From Chroococcidiopsis thermalis PCC 7203 (lineage in GTDB: Bacteria; Cyanobacteriota; Cyanobacteriia; Cyanobacteriales; Chroococcidiopsidaceae): DNA of 64,000 nucleotides. Position 1 is the first letter of the stretch. Each line of letters opens with the position of its first letter. The notes under the pieces were generated by a model. The model made no database searches and was not told the DNA's origin. It saw only the letters and a program-made list of their open reading frames with translations. The DNA lies in NCBI RefSeq assembly GCF_000317125.1, contig NC_019695.1:422336-486335 (forward strand). The letters are read 5' to 3'. This document shows positions 53,893 through 63,103 of the stretch, piece after piece. Made by a program: the position numbers and the translations under genes.

Positions 53893-55593
53893 TTATCCTA
53901 CAGGTAAAGAAGGGCGATCGCTCATTAAAGCTTTAGTACTCGATTCACCCGCACGTTGGATCTGGCGCGTCATGCGAATCGTACAGAGAGTGACTGCACT
54001 CCACTGTCCTAATAGCGCCAAAAAGATAGTTGTATTGCTGGCTTTTTCTAACGCAAACCAAGCAAAAGGTGTAAACAACCACAAACCAGGAATTTGGTAT
54101 GGCGAGATTGATAGAACGGTGAGAATGGCTGTAGGTAATAGAATGACTGTACCCAAAGCCCCAGCAATCCACAAACCTTGCTTTTGCGCCCGCATAAATG
54201 TTAAAAGTTGGGCGATCGCAGCACAGAGCAGTAACAAATTACCACCAATAACCATACTCAAGAAAGCAGGCTGTTTGTCAATCGGTTGTAAGACAAAGGT
54301 AATCCAAAGAGTTAAAGTCGTAGCAGCAATAGCTAAGTTTAGTGCGATCGCGACTATAGCTGGGCTTTTTTCTCCCCACGTCAAATCTTTGACTAGCAAA
54401 GAACTCAAGAACTTTTGACGATTGCTAACTCTCTCCCGTCGATATCTTGCCCAATCTTGCAAGGTTTGACGCTGCGGCGTGAGAGTTACAATCAAACAGA
54501 TAAACAATACCAAGTTGTAGACAAGCAATTCTTGAAAGTTATGCCCGAGATTGGTTGAATATCGATATTTAGGTGTTGTAGCAGCAAATGCAACTAAGAT
54601 CGTCTCCAAACTTGCCACCATCAAGTAACTTTGACTCTTACTAAAAATGGTTTTACTAGGATTATGGAACCGACGCTGCAAAGCTTGCCAAATCCAGTAC
54701 GTCCCAACCCCAAAGTTGAGAACTGCCAAACCCAATGTTGCCCACAACGCATCGCCTATAGGCAGATAGAATAGTTCTAAATCTGCCGTGCTAAGCAGCG
54801 ACAAACTATAGTTTTCTAGTTCAGTTGCCTTAGCGATTTGCTCAAAAATCAAAAATGGTGAAAACAAATTTAGCCAGTCTAACGGTGTATGAAGTACAGG
54901 TTTGGCAGTGGCAATAAATAGACACACAAATGCTGCACCGCTACCTAACCAAGCTTGAAATCCACCTAGCCAAGCACTCACTAAACCAAATAGTAAAGCA
55001 GCACTGAAAAAGAAAATACAGCTAGCAACTACTAGTCCGTAAAAGCTGAAAATTAAACTTAGAGGAACGTGCGCCCCAATCCCGGCGATTAAATGCAGTG
55101 GTACAGCCAGACCCACCACAATATACAGCAAACTTGGTACACCCAATAGTTTGCCAATTAAAATACTTTTAGCTGATTGAGGGCTGAGGCGAATAAAATT
55201 GAGCGTGTCTCGACGTTCTTCATTAGCTAAGTCACTAATCAGCGTGTAAGTGCCTGCTAAAATGAGGGCAAAAACACCAAACTTACTGACAGTGTAAAAT
55301 ACATCCCACCACCACATCTGCCAATTAATCAAAAGATTTCCCGCAGCATCTGTGAGACATTCAGGTATGGAATATTCCCACTGGTCGCCAGTACATAAAG
55401 GATGACGAGTTGGCATTGACCAACCTTGACTAGCAGATGGTAATTTTGCTTGAAATATGCGAAATAAGAAAAACTGTCCCAGTAAAGAAATAACTGTCGA
55501 AATAACTAAATTGCGCGGTTTAAATCTCCCTTTAATCTCCCGCAACAACTGAGGGTTTTTATCCCCCAATTTGTCTATCCAACTTAATCTCAT
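53893..55593 (-). CDS. ABC-2 type exporter permease
   Basis: 566 residues with about 11-12 hydrophobic segments. The start SWIDKLGDKNPQLLREIKGR is typical of ABC-2 permeases of the cyanobacterial heterologous pair; NEERRDTLNFIRLSPQSAKSI is the conserved coupling region. It is encoded 148 nt downstream of an ATPase gene on the same strand. Exported substrate unknown. A STRR tract separates the two genes. Confidence 0.82.
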   Translation of the reverse strand: MRLSWIDKLGDKNPQLLREIKGRFKPRNLVISTVISLLGQFFLFRIFQAKLPSASQGWSMPTRHPLCTGDQWEYSIPECLTDAAGNLLINWQMWWWDVFYTVSKFGVFALILAGTYTLISDLANEERRDTLNFIRLSPQSAKSILIGKLLGVPSLLYIVVGLAVPLHLIAGIGAHVPLSLIFSFYGLVVASCIFFFSAALLFGLVSAWLGGFQAWLGSGAAFVCLFIATAKPVLHTPLDWLNLFSPFLIFEQIAKATELENYSLSLLSTADLELFYLPIGDALWATLGLAVLNFGVGTYWIWQALQRRFHNPSKTIFSKSQSYLMVASLETILVAFAATTPKYRYSTNLGHNFQELLVYNLVLFICLIVTLTPQRQTLQDWARYRRERVSNRQKFLSSLLVKDLTWGEKSPAIVAIALNLAIAATTLTLWITFVLQPIDKQPAFLSMVIGGNLLLLCAAIAQLLTFMRAQKQGLWIAGALGTVILLPTAILTVLSISPYQIPGLWLFTPFAWFALEKASNTTIFLALLGQWSAVTLCTIRMTRQIQRAGESSTKALMSDRPSLPVG

Positions 55594-55612
55594 AAGAATA
55601 AATCTCCCGTTC

Positions 55613-55658
55613 TGGTAATTGGTAATTGGTAATTGGTAGTTGGTAATTGGTAGTTGGT
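55613..55658. repeat. STRR heptamer run GGTAATT
   Basis: About six units of GGTAATT/GGTAGTT between the ABC permease and ATPase genes. Confidence 0.9.
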
Positions 55659-55741
55659 CCTTTATTAGCTGTCACTTCTGAGTTTTAGCTTTTGACTTTT
55701 GACTTACCCCTAACCCCTAACCCCTAACTCCTAACCCATAG

Positions 55742-56689
55742 TTAAGACGCTTGCTGGTGTCCTAGTTTGAGGAAAATTGTTTCTAAGTCTTCCTGAGTAC
55801 AATGAAATTCAGATAAAGGAACGCCAGCTGCAATTAGCGATCGCAATAAATCCGCACAGTCTTCCTGATTTCCAGTAAAATCTATCTGCACCCGTCCTCC
55901 TGGTAACACCTCCCATCCCGCTACGAGGGCGTGATTATTCAATTCTGCTGTTAATCTGTCGATTTCTCCCAAGGTTGTTAAGAAAATTTGCTGGCGAGCC
56001 AGCCGTTGGTATAACTGACTTAATGTTGTACTCTCCACTAGAAAGCCCAACTCCATAATTCCCACAGAAGTGCATAACTCTGCTAAGTCGCTTAAAACGT
56101 GGGATGAAATCAAAATGGTCATTCCCGCTTCTTGCAATACCCTAATAATTTCCCGAAATTGCCTTCGGGCGATTGGGTCAAGTCCCGAAACGGGTTCGTC
56201 TAATAGTAATACAATCGGTTCGTGGATGATTGTTCTTGCCAAGCTCAGGCGTTGCTTCATCCCCCGCGACAGGGTAGCAATTAAGCTGCGACGTTTTTGA
56301 CTCAATTGGACGAGTTCTAAGACTTCTCGCAAGCGTTGACTGCGGCGCGGTTCTTTCAACTTGTACAGCCGCGCAAAATAGTCTAGGTAGTCCCAAACGG
56401 TGAGATCGTCGTAGAGGGGAAAATCGTCGGGTAAATAACCCAGGCGTTGTTTGAGAGTAGAATTGTCGCGATCGCCTACCAAGCGATCGCCATTGATGTA
56501 TATTTCTCCCTTAGTTGGTTCCTCGGCTGCTGCTAACATCCGAATTAGCGTTGTTTTACCTGCACCGTTCGGTCCAATTAAGCCGTAGACTTCCCCAGCC
56601 TGAACTTGTAAATCGACGTCGTTCACCGCAATGTGGCGATCGAATTGTTTCGTCAGCCCACAAGTGCGAATTGCCAGTTCGTTGAGCAT
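55742..56689 (-). CDS. ABC-2 exporter ATPase
   Basis: 315 residues. Walker A GPNGAGKTTLIRML, signature LSRGMKQRLSLART, Walker B VLLLDEPVSGLDP, switch ISSHVLSDLAEL. The C-terminal ~90 residues after the ATPase core are the usual CcmA/DrrA-like extension. Pairs with the permease downstream. The start ATG 56689 is canonical. Confidence 0.93.
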   Translation of the reverse strand: MLNELAIRTCGLTKQFDRHIAVNDVDLQVQAGEVYGLIGPNGAGKTTLIRMLAAAEEPTKGEIYINGDRLVGDRDNSTLKQRLGYLPDDFPLYDDLTVWDYLDYFARLYKLKEPRRSQRLREVLELVQLSQKRRSLIATLSRGMKQRLSLARTIIHEPIVLLLDEPVSGLDPIARRQFREIIRVLQEAGMTILISSHVLSDLAELCTSVGIMELGFLVESTTLSQLYQRLARQQIFLTTLGEIDRLTAELNNHALVAGWEVLPGGRVQIDFTGNQEDCADLLRSLIAAGVPLSEFHCTQEDLETIFLKLGHQQAS

Positions 56690-57042
56690 GGGTGCTAAGT
56701 TTGGGAGACAAAAGGGTGAGTCAGCGTCATGAACGCAACTTCACTATCGGATAGCTTAGCTTGCTTGGATCTATTTTGTCAGTAGGGTTAAATGCCGATT
56801 GTGACAAAAAAAGTCGGAAGTCGTAGGGGCGGTTTTTTTGCAGATCCCTGAAACAACAAATAATTATTCTGATAAACCCGCCCGTATAGAAGTCGAAAGT
56901 CGCAGGGTGCTGGAATTTTACATATCTAGTACAACTGCTGTATCGGATTTATCGCAGATTGCAAGAAATAGATTAACTCAGAATTTTTCATGCGACGAGA
57001 TTCGATATTCAACAAACTTTTTCAACAATCTCCTACTTTGCT
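56690..57042. other. 353-nt region with a type B element and antitoxin debris
   Basis: A GGGGCGG-type element at 56823-56888 (GTAGGGGCGGTTTTTTTGC ... AACCCGCCCGTATAG). The frame of the downstream 44-codon ORF is partly open to the left (QQTFSTISYFA), suggesting the 5' part of a DUF433 gene has decayed here. Confidence 0.5.
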
Positions 57043-57177
57043 ATGGCATTTTACTACGACCATCGAGAAGAAATCGATCTGCGGATCGCTGAAGCAGAAG
57101 CTATAGCAAAAGCAGAACGAAGTAAAAATCCTTCGCTGTTGCAAGCAAAGCTTGATGCGGCGAGAAATTATGTCTGA
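57043..57177 (+). pseudogene. DUF433-type antitoxin remnant (44 codons)
   Basis: MAFYYDHREEIDLRIAEAEA then AIAKAERSKNPSLLQAKL. AYYYDHREEID is the end of DUF433 antitoxins as I remember them, preceded in those by a winged-HTH that is missing here. The frame continues left only for a few codons. The stop overlaps the next remnant by 8 nt. Confidence 0.6.
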
Positions 57178-57214
57178 GTGCATTTGGTTCCATCTGGATG
57201 AAAATGTCGCTTGA
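57170..57214 (+). pseudogene. DUF5615 (PIN-like) toxin start, truncated after 14 codons
   Basis: MSECIWFHLDENVA then TGA. The pattern FHLDENV is the beginning of DUF5615/Mut7-C-like PIN proteins (LDEN holds a catalytic Asp), which normally follow DUF433 antitoxins with exactly such an overlap. The rest of the gene is not recognisable downstream. Confidence 0.6.
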
Positions 57215-57325
57215 TTTACTACCAACCGATCGAGCCAATAATTGTAAAAGGTTCACCCCTTTGAAGTCTTAATCTTCCATCGTCGCATCAACTTCATGCT
57301 ATTGAGATTGGGATGCTATTTGTGC

Positions 57326-57745
57326 TCAGGTCAATCTTTCAGTCGATCTCATCAATTGTGTATCGAGTTCTGAATACTGAGAAAACAAGCTGTCAATACT
57401 GGCTAGCTTCGCTTTATAAACTAGTGCTGTAGCAATAATTAAACGATCGAAGGGGTCTTTGTGAACAGGCGATCGGCTAACAGCTTGGTAAGCGATTTCG
57501 GCAGTCAGTGGAAACAAGGTAATACCTGTTGGTTCCAAAGCATCCTCAAGCCAGCGATCGACGCTACAAGGCAATTCTAGCCGCCTCCTTTGCTGTGCTA
57601 AAGCGACCTCATAGCAGGATACAGGTGAAACACCTACTTGGTCAGCAGTTTCGATCGCCTCTCGCCAGTGAGATGGAAATAGCTCGAATTCCTGGGTGAC
57701 AAACCAAATCCAAATATGAGTATCTAGAACAATTACTTGAGACAT
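57326..57745 (-). CDS. VapC-type PIN-domain toxin
   Basis: 139 residues. PIN acidic residues: Asp8 in IVLDTHIWIWF, Glu46 in SCYEVALAQQR, Asp and Asp in HKDPFDRLIIATAL and a late ASIDSLFSQY. Metal-dependent RNase, probably cutting tRNA or rRNA as characterised VapCs do. It overlaps its antitoxin gene by 13 nt. Confidence 0.9.
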   Translation of the reverse strand: MSQVIVLDTHIWIWFVTQEFELFPSHWREAIETADQVGVSPVSCYEVALAQQRRRLELPCSVDRWLEDALEPTGITLFPLTAEIAYQAVSRSPVHKDPFDRLIIATALVYKAKLASIDSLFSQYSELDTQLMRSTERLT

Positions 57746-57954
57746 TCCCAGTCTTGTTCTTCAATCACAGGACTAATCAAATCACCCAAGGTTTTACCTT
57801 TACCTGCGATTGAAGCAGGAGGAGTCCGACGCTTTACTGATGGCGTGGTATCTTCTAAAATCGTCACAATTACACGGGCAGATGATGGTTTCGGCTCGTC
57901 TGTTAACCATTTTAGTTGACCATTTTCAATCATCGCTACGTAACTTTTAAGCAT
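57733..57954 (-). CDS. VapB-like antitoxin
   Basis: 73 residues. MLKSYVAMIENGQLKWLTDEPKPSSARVIV has the PHD/AbrB-like MIENGQLKWL beginning used by antitoxins of this PIN subfamily, and the tail ends in the acidic SPVIEEQDWECLK thought to block the toxin. Overlaps the VapC start. Confidence 0.82.
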   Translation of the reverse strand: MLKSYVAMIENGQLKWLTDEPKPSSARVIVTILEDTTPSVKRRTPPASIAGKGKTLGDLISPVIEEQDWECLK

Positions 57955-58259
57955 TGTTATGTCAATATCTTACAAAAATTATTTTATGACCTTACGATTG
58001 AGTCTACTGACTTTATGAACTATGCTTAATATGCAAACTATCTGGTAGTTTTTCTGGTAGCGATCGCCAACGAAAAGTCAAAAGTTAAAAGTCAAAAGTC
58101 AAAACGTCTTCGATTCGCAATGGCGATCGCTGTTTGAGCGAAGCAGAAGCGGAACGGCAACGGGCAGAACACTAGCCCAACGACTGCGGCAGCTAGGAGA
58201 GGAGTTGTAGGGGCGATCGGCTAGATCGAGCTAGTTGAATTTGTTGTTTAGGTGTGAAG
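57955..58259. other. 305-nt region containing gene debris
   Basis: AT-rich first part, AAAAGTCAAAAGT tandem units near 58073-58105, HIP1 sites, then the Uma2-like remnant listed separately. Nothing else seen. Confidence 0.5.
58137..58210 (+). pseudogene. Uma2-family nuclease C-terminal remnant, frameshifted
   Basis: SEAEAERQRAE in one frame and LAQRLRQLGEEL-stop in another join across one lost or gained base near 58171. This is the usual C-terminal tail of Uma2-type endonuclease-like proteins of cyanobacteria (AEAERQRAE..AQRLR.LG). The body of the gene is absent. Confidence 0.5.
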
Positions 58260-59252
58260 TTAAGGTTTCTTAACTAAGTACTTCTCGATATCATCCAATA
58301 CGGCATGAGATGCAAAAAAATCAAAGCCGTACCAAGTATGGAAATCAACAAGATACACTCGATCGCGTTGAACAGCTTTAATCTTTGACCATAGGGGTTT
58401 GCGTTGAAAATACTCAAGGGTAGAGCGATCGTTTTCTCTGTATGTTCCAATAAAAAGAACATCGCTATCAATTTCGGCTAAACTTTCCTCAGAAATTGGT
58501 AATGCTAGCTGATTAGACAATTTAGGAGACAATAACCCAATATCGTTCAATATTGTGCCAGAAAAAGAATTTTTAAGATTAAGATATCATCCATTACTAA
58601 CATGGACAAATGATGCATGAAATGGCTGACTGTAGTTTTTTTGTGGAGCGTCGTGCAAAGTCCCTAATGCCTGTTTCAGTTTTTCCACTCTTTGGTAGTA
58701 GCCTTTCAAGAGTTTGTCAGCTACTTCTGCTTTCCCAAAAACCTTTGCAGTTTCTTTCAAGTGTTGTTTCCAATCTCGTGAAATTTCTGCCCAGGGAACT
58801 AATACAGTAGGAGCAATTTGTGACAGTTGCTTGTAGATTCCTCGCATTGAAGGATCGGAAACACTAATAATAAAGTCGGGCTTAATCAGCAGAATTTTCT
58901 CTAAATTGGGCTGACTAGAAAAACTATGTAAAGCAATGCCTTCGATTTTCTCTGCTAAGTGCGGAGTAGGTTCTAAGATACCCTCTCTAGGAGACCATAT
59001 TCCTGCGGCGATCGGCTCGATCCCTAAAGCAACGGTGTTAGCAAGACTCAGAACATCTAAAGCAAAAATTCGTTGAGGATTGAGCGGAACGCAGGTTTCT
59101 CCCATTGGATGTTGTACAATGCGACAATTTTCTGCTGAAGATGTTGGAGATGTGGCATCTTGGTAGCTACTTTGACTACAGGCGCAAATCAGCACAAATG
59201 TCACAATTCCCAAACATAGTAGATAGGTAAGATGGTATAGAAACCTCTTCAT
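58260..59252 (-). pseudogene. Ferric-siderophore-binding lipoprotein with in-frame TGA
   Basis: Read through, about 330 codons of a FecB/FhuD-like periplasmic protein: lipobox LICAC (Cys25), PQRIFALDVLSLANTVALGIEP, NLEKILLIKPDFIISVSDP, PTVLVPWAEISRDWKQ and, after TGA 58587-58589, YLNLKNSFSGTILNDIGLL and WYGFDFFASHAVLDDIEKYL. The TGA falls at codon 222, in the hinge region, in the same frame as the remainder; one base change from CGA would explain it. It is 12 nt after the TonB receptor, in the same unit. Confidence 0.85.
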
Positions 59253-59264
59253 GAAAACCCTAAC

Positions 59265-61838
59265 TCAAAACTCCCAGGAAATTGTTCCTTGCACGGTGAA
59301 CGGCACACCAGGATGAACGCGCAAGTCATTGAAAGCACTTTCAAAATAATCAATGTCGAAGAGGTTGTTGAAATTGAGGGCAGCACGGAATACGTTTCGC
59401 TTGTAGAAGATGGCAGCATTTGTGATTAAGTAGCTAGGGACTTCAAATGTATTCTCTCTATCTCCGGCGCGATCGCCCACATAAAAAAGTCCCAATCCAA
59501 ACCCCAAACCTTGCAAATTCCCCCGTTGAATTTCATAAGTTGTCCACAAGCTGGCAGCATGAGGAGTTGTTTGTTCTACACGGTTGCCGATTGAAATGAC
59601 GTTATCTTCTGTGACTTCGGCATCATTGTGAGCATAACTGGCAAAAATATTCCACCCAGGTAAAATTTCACCTGCAAGATTAAGTTCGACGCCTCGGCTG
59701 CGCTGTTCCCCTGTTTGAACCTCGAAGCCTATATTATCGGGATCTTCGGTTGTAACGTTCGATTGGGTGATGTTATACAACGCCAATGTAGTCGAAAGCC
59801 TGTCGTTTAAATCTGCTTTAACTCCGATTTCAAACTGAGTCCCTCTAGTCGGCTCAAATTCGCTACCATCAAAGGCTTGACCGATGGATGGCTCGAACGA
59901 GCGACTGTAGTTAGCGTAGAGGGAAATAGGCGGAATTGGCTGATATAAAATACCCAAACGGGGACTAAAAGCATCTCCCGATTGATTTGTTTCTGTATCG
60001 GCGATCGAGTCTGTGTCAGTTTGCTCAAAGATATCGAATCGACCGCCTAAGAGTAGCTTTAAATTGTTTGCGATCGTCACCTGGTCTTGCAATATTAAAC
60101 CAAGTTCTTCTGTCTCGTTCTTGTTATCATATTCAGACCCAGGTATGACTGCTCCAGGTGGTTGTCCGTAAATTGGATCGAATAGATCGAGGGGAGCGAT
60201 TTCTCTACTTTGACCGCGAAACTCGCCACTTATTCTACCCAAATCCAAGCTAAACAATAACTGATGTTGGATTGAACCCGTTGCGAAATTACCAACAACA
60301 TCGGTCGAAAGCCTATAATCGCTCTGCTCAGAACGTTCATAGAAATATTCTCTTTCCAATGTCCGATTATCAGGTAAAAGCGCAGTAGGGAAAGTTCCTG
60401 CATCATCACCGAAGTAACCAGAAAAGTATCTAGTATATTGAAAAGCATTTCTGAACGACCAATTCCGATTAAATTTATGCTCTAATGTGTATCCAATTCT
60501 GGTACTTTCAGCATCAAGAGTACCTTCATTGACGTTGCGATCGCGGGGTATTTCTCCATTAGGATTAGAACGTATAGTTCCAATTAAGGGCAATCCAAAA
60601 GTAATGGAGTCAAATTTGACATCTGCGTAGCGACCTTCAAGGGTTAATTTTGTATTTTCTGTGAACGCAAAACTCACTGCCGGAGCAATTACTAGACTTG
60701 TGGTTTTGGTCAAGTCAGTGAAAAAGCCTTGATCTCGGTAAGACGCATTCAATCGATACAGGACATTCTTAGATTCGTCTAATGGTCCAGATAAATCCAC
60801 TTCACCACGATAAAAATCAAAATTACCAATAGTTGCCTCGACGAAGTAGTAAGGATCGCGCAGTGGCTGTTTTGTCACCAAGTTGACTGTACCCCCTGGC
60901 GCTGATGAACCAAATAAAATCGAGTTGGGACCCAGAAGGACTTCGATTCTGTCATATCCTGTCAGGTCAGAGCCAATGCTAGAAGAATTTAATGAGTCCT
61001 TGAAACCATTCACCGTTAATGAGGGAAAAAATCCCCGAACTTGCAACCGCAATGAGTCAAAGTTAGTAGGTGCTGAGTTACGGACGCTTGGGGCATTGAG
61101 GAGCGCACTAGTAAGGTCGGCGCGTTGGTCGCGTAGCACTTCTTGGGGAATGACTTGAATCGACTGGGGAATCTCCCGCAAGGGTGTGTCGGTTCGAGTT
61201 GCAGTTGATGTATTAGGTACGTTGTACCCTGTTTCTTGTTCCCCTGTAACAACAATTTCTTTTTCCTCGTCTTCCCCTACCACTGGTTTATCAGTTTCGC
61301 CCGACGGTGCTTGAGGTTTTTGTCCCTGTGGTGTAGAAGATGCTGCACTGGCAACGCCGAAAATTAAACCCTCCGTCGGACTGTCATACAACTGAATTGC
61401 TGGTAAACCCGTCGCACCTGTCACTGTCACCCGAATATTGTTACCAGCAGTCTGAGTTACGCTGACACGAGTAATCCCACTAGCTGGGTTATCTTGACGA
61501 AACTCTTGTTTCTGGGGTAGAGCTAATACGGCATCGGGAATGTTAGCAATATATGACTTTCCTAAAGCGATCGCCCTTGGCTGGAGTGCTTTACCTTGCG
61601 GAGTCTCTAATATTACCTCAATTCCAGTTTCAGTAGGGTTGAGTCTCACACCCGTGACTTGAATCGGAGACTGGGCGAGTTGTCGATCCCCCCAACCCCC
61701 CTTGATAAGGGGGGCATGAGATTTCGCGTTTTCCCCTTTTGCTTCGTTGCCTATCTCCTCTGCTCCAGCAGGCGGGACAACTAACCATAAAACCACACTA
61801 GCCATCAACAGCGATCGCCACAGATGATTTGACATCAC
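59265..61838 (-). CDS. AMIN-domain TonB-dependent siderophore receptor
   Basis: 857 residues. Signal peptide, an AMIN domain (about 50-150; QVTGVRLNPTETGIEVILET, GITRVSVTQTAGNNIRVTV), a linker with the TonB-box-like EIVVTGEQE, a plug (IPQSIQVIPQEVLRDQRAD, YDRIEVLLGPNSILFGSSAPGGTVNLVTK) and a barrel ending in GTISWEF with the terminal Phe. The AMIN extension is a cyanobacterial peculiarity and may tether the receptor to peptidoglycan or TonB. It imports ferric siderophores across the outer membrane. Likely controlled by the AraC gene upstream. Confidence 0.93.
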   Translation of the reverse strand: MMSNHLWRSLLMASVVLWLVVPPAGAEEIGNEAKGENAKSHAPLIKGGWGDRQLAQSPIQVTGVRLNPTETGIEVILETPQGKALQPRAIALGKSYIANIPDAVLALPQKQEFRQDNPASGITRVSVTQTAGNNIRVTVTGATGLPAIQLYDSPTEGLIFGVASAASSTPQGQKPQAPSGETDKPVVGEDEEKEIVVTGEQETGYNVPNTSTATRTDTPLREIPQSIQVIPQEVLRDQRADLTSALLNAPSVRNSAPTNFDSLRLQVRGFFPSLTVNGFKDSLNSSSIGSDLTGYDRIEVLLGPNSILFGSSAPGGTVNLVTKQPLRDPYYFVEATIGNFDFYRGEVDLSGPLDESKNVLYRLNASYRDQGFFTDLTKTTSLVIAPAVSFAFTENTKLTLEGRYADVKFDSITFGLPLIGTIRSNPNGEIPRDRNVNEGTLDAESTRIGYTLEHKFNRNWSFRNAFQYTRYFSGYFGDDAGTFPTALLPDNRTLEREYFYERSEQSDYRLSTDVVGNFATGSIQHQLLFSLDLGRISGEFRGQSREIAPLDLFDPIYGQPPGAVIPGSEYDNKNETEELGLILQDQVTIANNLKLLLGGRFDIFEQTDTDSIADTETNQSGDAFSPRLGILYQPIPPISLYANYSRSFEPSIGQAFDGSEFEPTRGTQFEIGVKADLNDRLSTTLALYNITQSNVTTEDPDNIGFEVQTGEQRSRGVELNLAGEILPGWNIFASYAHNDAEVTEDNVISIGNRVEQTTPHAASLWTTYEIQRGNLQGLGFGLGLFYVGDRAGDRENTFEVPSYLITNAAIFYKRNVFRAALNFNNLFDIDYFESAFNDLRVHPGVPFTVQGTISWEF

Positions 61839-61941
61839 ACCACACTAAAATTTAGGAATCTTTTGCAATAGTAAGAGAGTACCGAAGTTAGCGCGATCGC
61901 AAAAGATACATTGGTGGGATAGCGGGAACTTTTTTGGTGGG

Positions 61942-62931
61942 CTATACGGAGCATTTATGTCGCATGAGAAACTCTCTAGGGCTAACTCCAAACTGCTTGC
62001 GGAAAGCAGCAGCAAAGTGGTGGCGATCGCTAAATCCCACCGCTTTCATCACTTCTGATACTGCCATTTGTCCTGTTGTTAGCAATTGACGCGCCTGCTC
62101 TAGTCGATATTTATGTAAATAGGCAAACACAGTCGTACCAAAAACCTGCCGAAATCCGCGCTTGAGCGTGTATTCATTCAGCTGTGCCTGCCTCGCTAAA
62201 TCTGGTAGGGAAGGCGGCTGGTGTAGGTTTTGTAACAGCAGCGTTCTGGCGTAGTGAATCCGCTCCAAAGTTCCTGCATTTAGTGGCTTAATAGTCCGTT
62301 CTCCCTGCTGAATTTCGCTTTCTTGCCCCAAAACTAGACTGACTAACTCTAGTGCTTTGCTCTCCAGATACATTCGCTTCATAATTCCCTGAAACGGACA
62401 CTGCAAGATTTGCCACATTACGCTTTCCATTGAGGGGGTAATCTTAGCAACGCGGGTGTAGCGTTCTCGCTCATTAGGTCTAATGAGTTGCTGAAGTCCC
62501 ACAGGCAATTGTCCGTTGGAATTACCAACGAACGATCGCAGCGTTTCGGGCTGCATGTAAACCGTCACCTCCAAAGCCTTTTGCTTTGGACCAACGTTCG
62601 ATTCTTTCGGCGCAAGTCCGCTACCGTAAAGCGCAAATTCTCTGTCATCAACGATTGTCTGTTTATCCTCATGCTGTCCAGACAGATGACAATGAAATTT
62701 TAATCGGCTTGGGAGTTCGGGGCAATGGAGAATCAGGCGATCGCACAAGCGAAAATTTGTAATTTCTAACCCTAACCCTTCACGTAGCTCGATCCACCGC
62801 ATGTATCCATATCCGACTAGTTGAGGAAGTTGCCAAGTAACATCTAACGGGTCGAAAGGATCGTATTGGACAGTTTCGTTTACTTCTTGTTGCAGATCTT
62901 CCCATGCTTGCAGCGAGATGGTGATGGTCAT
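61942..62931 (-). CDS. AraC family regulator (PchR-like)
   Basis: 329 residues. The C-terminal about 100 residues hold two HTHs (LNEYTLKRGFRQVFGTTVF and GFSDRHHFAAAFRKQFGVSPREFL). The N-terminal part has the PchR-type pattern with LRLHCPELPSRLKFHCHLSGQHE (about 87-109) and QPETLRSFVG. PchR/YbtA-type proteins sense internalised ferric siderophore and activate receptor genes, which fits the TonB receptor 103 nt downstream. Confidence 0.9.
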   Translation of the reverse strand: MTITISLQAWEDLQQEVNETVQYDPFDPLDVTWQLPQLVGYGYMRWIELREGLGLEITNFRLCDRLILHCPELPSRLKFHCHLSGQHEDKQTIVDDREFALYGSGLAPKESNVGPKQKALEVTVYMQPETLRSFVGNSNGQLPVGLQQLIRPNERERYTRVAKITPSMESVMWQILQCPFQGIMKRMYLESKALELVSLVLGQESEIQQGERTIKPLNAGTLERIHYARTLLLQNLHQPPSLPDLARQAQLNEYTLKRGFRQVFGTTVFAYLHKYRLEQARQLLTTGQMAVSEVMKAVGFSDRHHFAAAFRKQFGVSPREFLMRHKCSV

Positions 62932-62974
62932 TATGTTGCTTGAGCAAGTGATATTTGCAAATCAATAGCAGATT

Positions 62975-62989
62975 TTTCTTAATAAGAAA
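62975..62989. promoter_or_regulatory. 15-bp palindrome upstream of the AraC gene
   Basis: TTTCTTA-A-TAAGAAA, perfect, about 44 nt upstream of the AraC gene start (62931). It could be an operator for iron control or autoregulation, but does not match the Fur consensus well. Confidence 0.35.
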
Positions 62990-63103
62990 CTTTATTATTT
63001 AATGAGTCAGAATAGCAAGTGGAGCAGAGTATAATCCAGAATTTGCGCTCCGTTTCCCTGCTACGATAGTTAACCCGATAAGTCTTTATCCAAATCACCC
63101 AAT

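Noticed and set aside
62975-62989. Fur box upstream of the AraC gene
   Set aside because: The palindrome TTTCTTAATAAGAAA does not match the GATAAT-type Fur hexamers well enough; kept only as a low-confidence operator.
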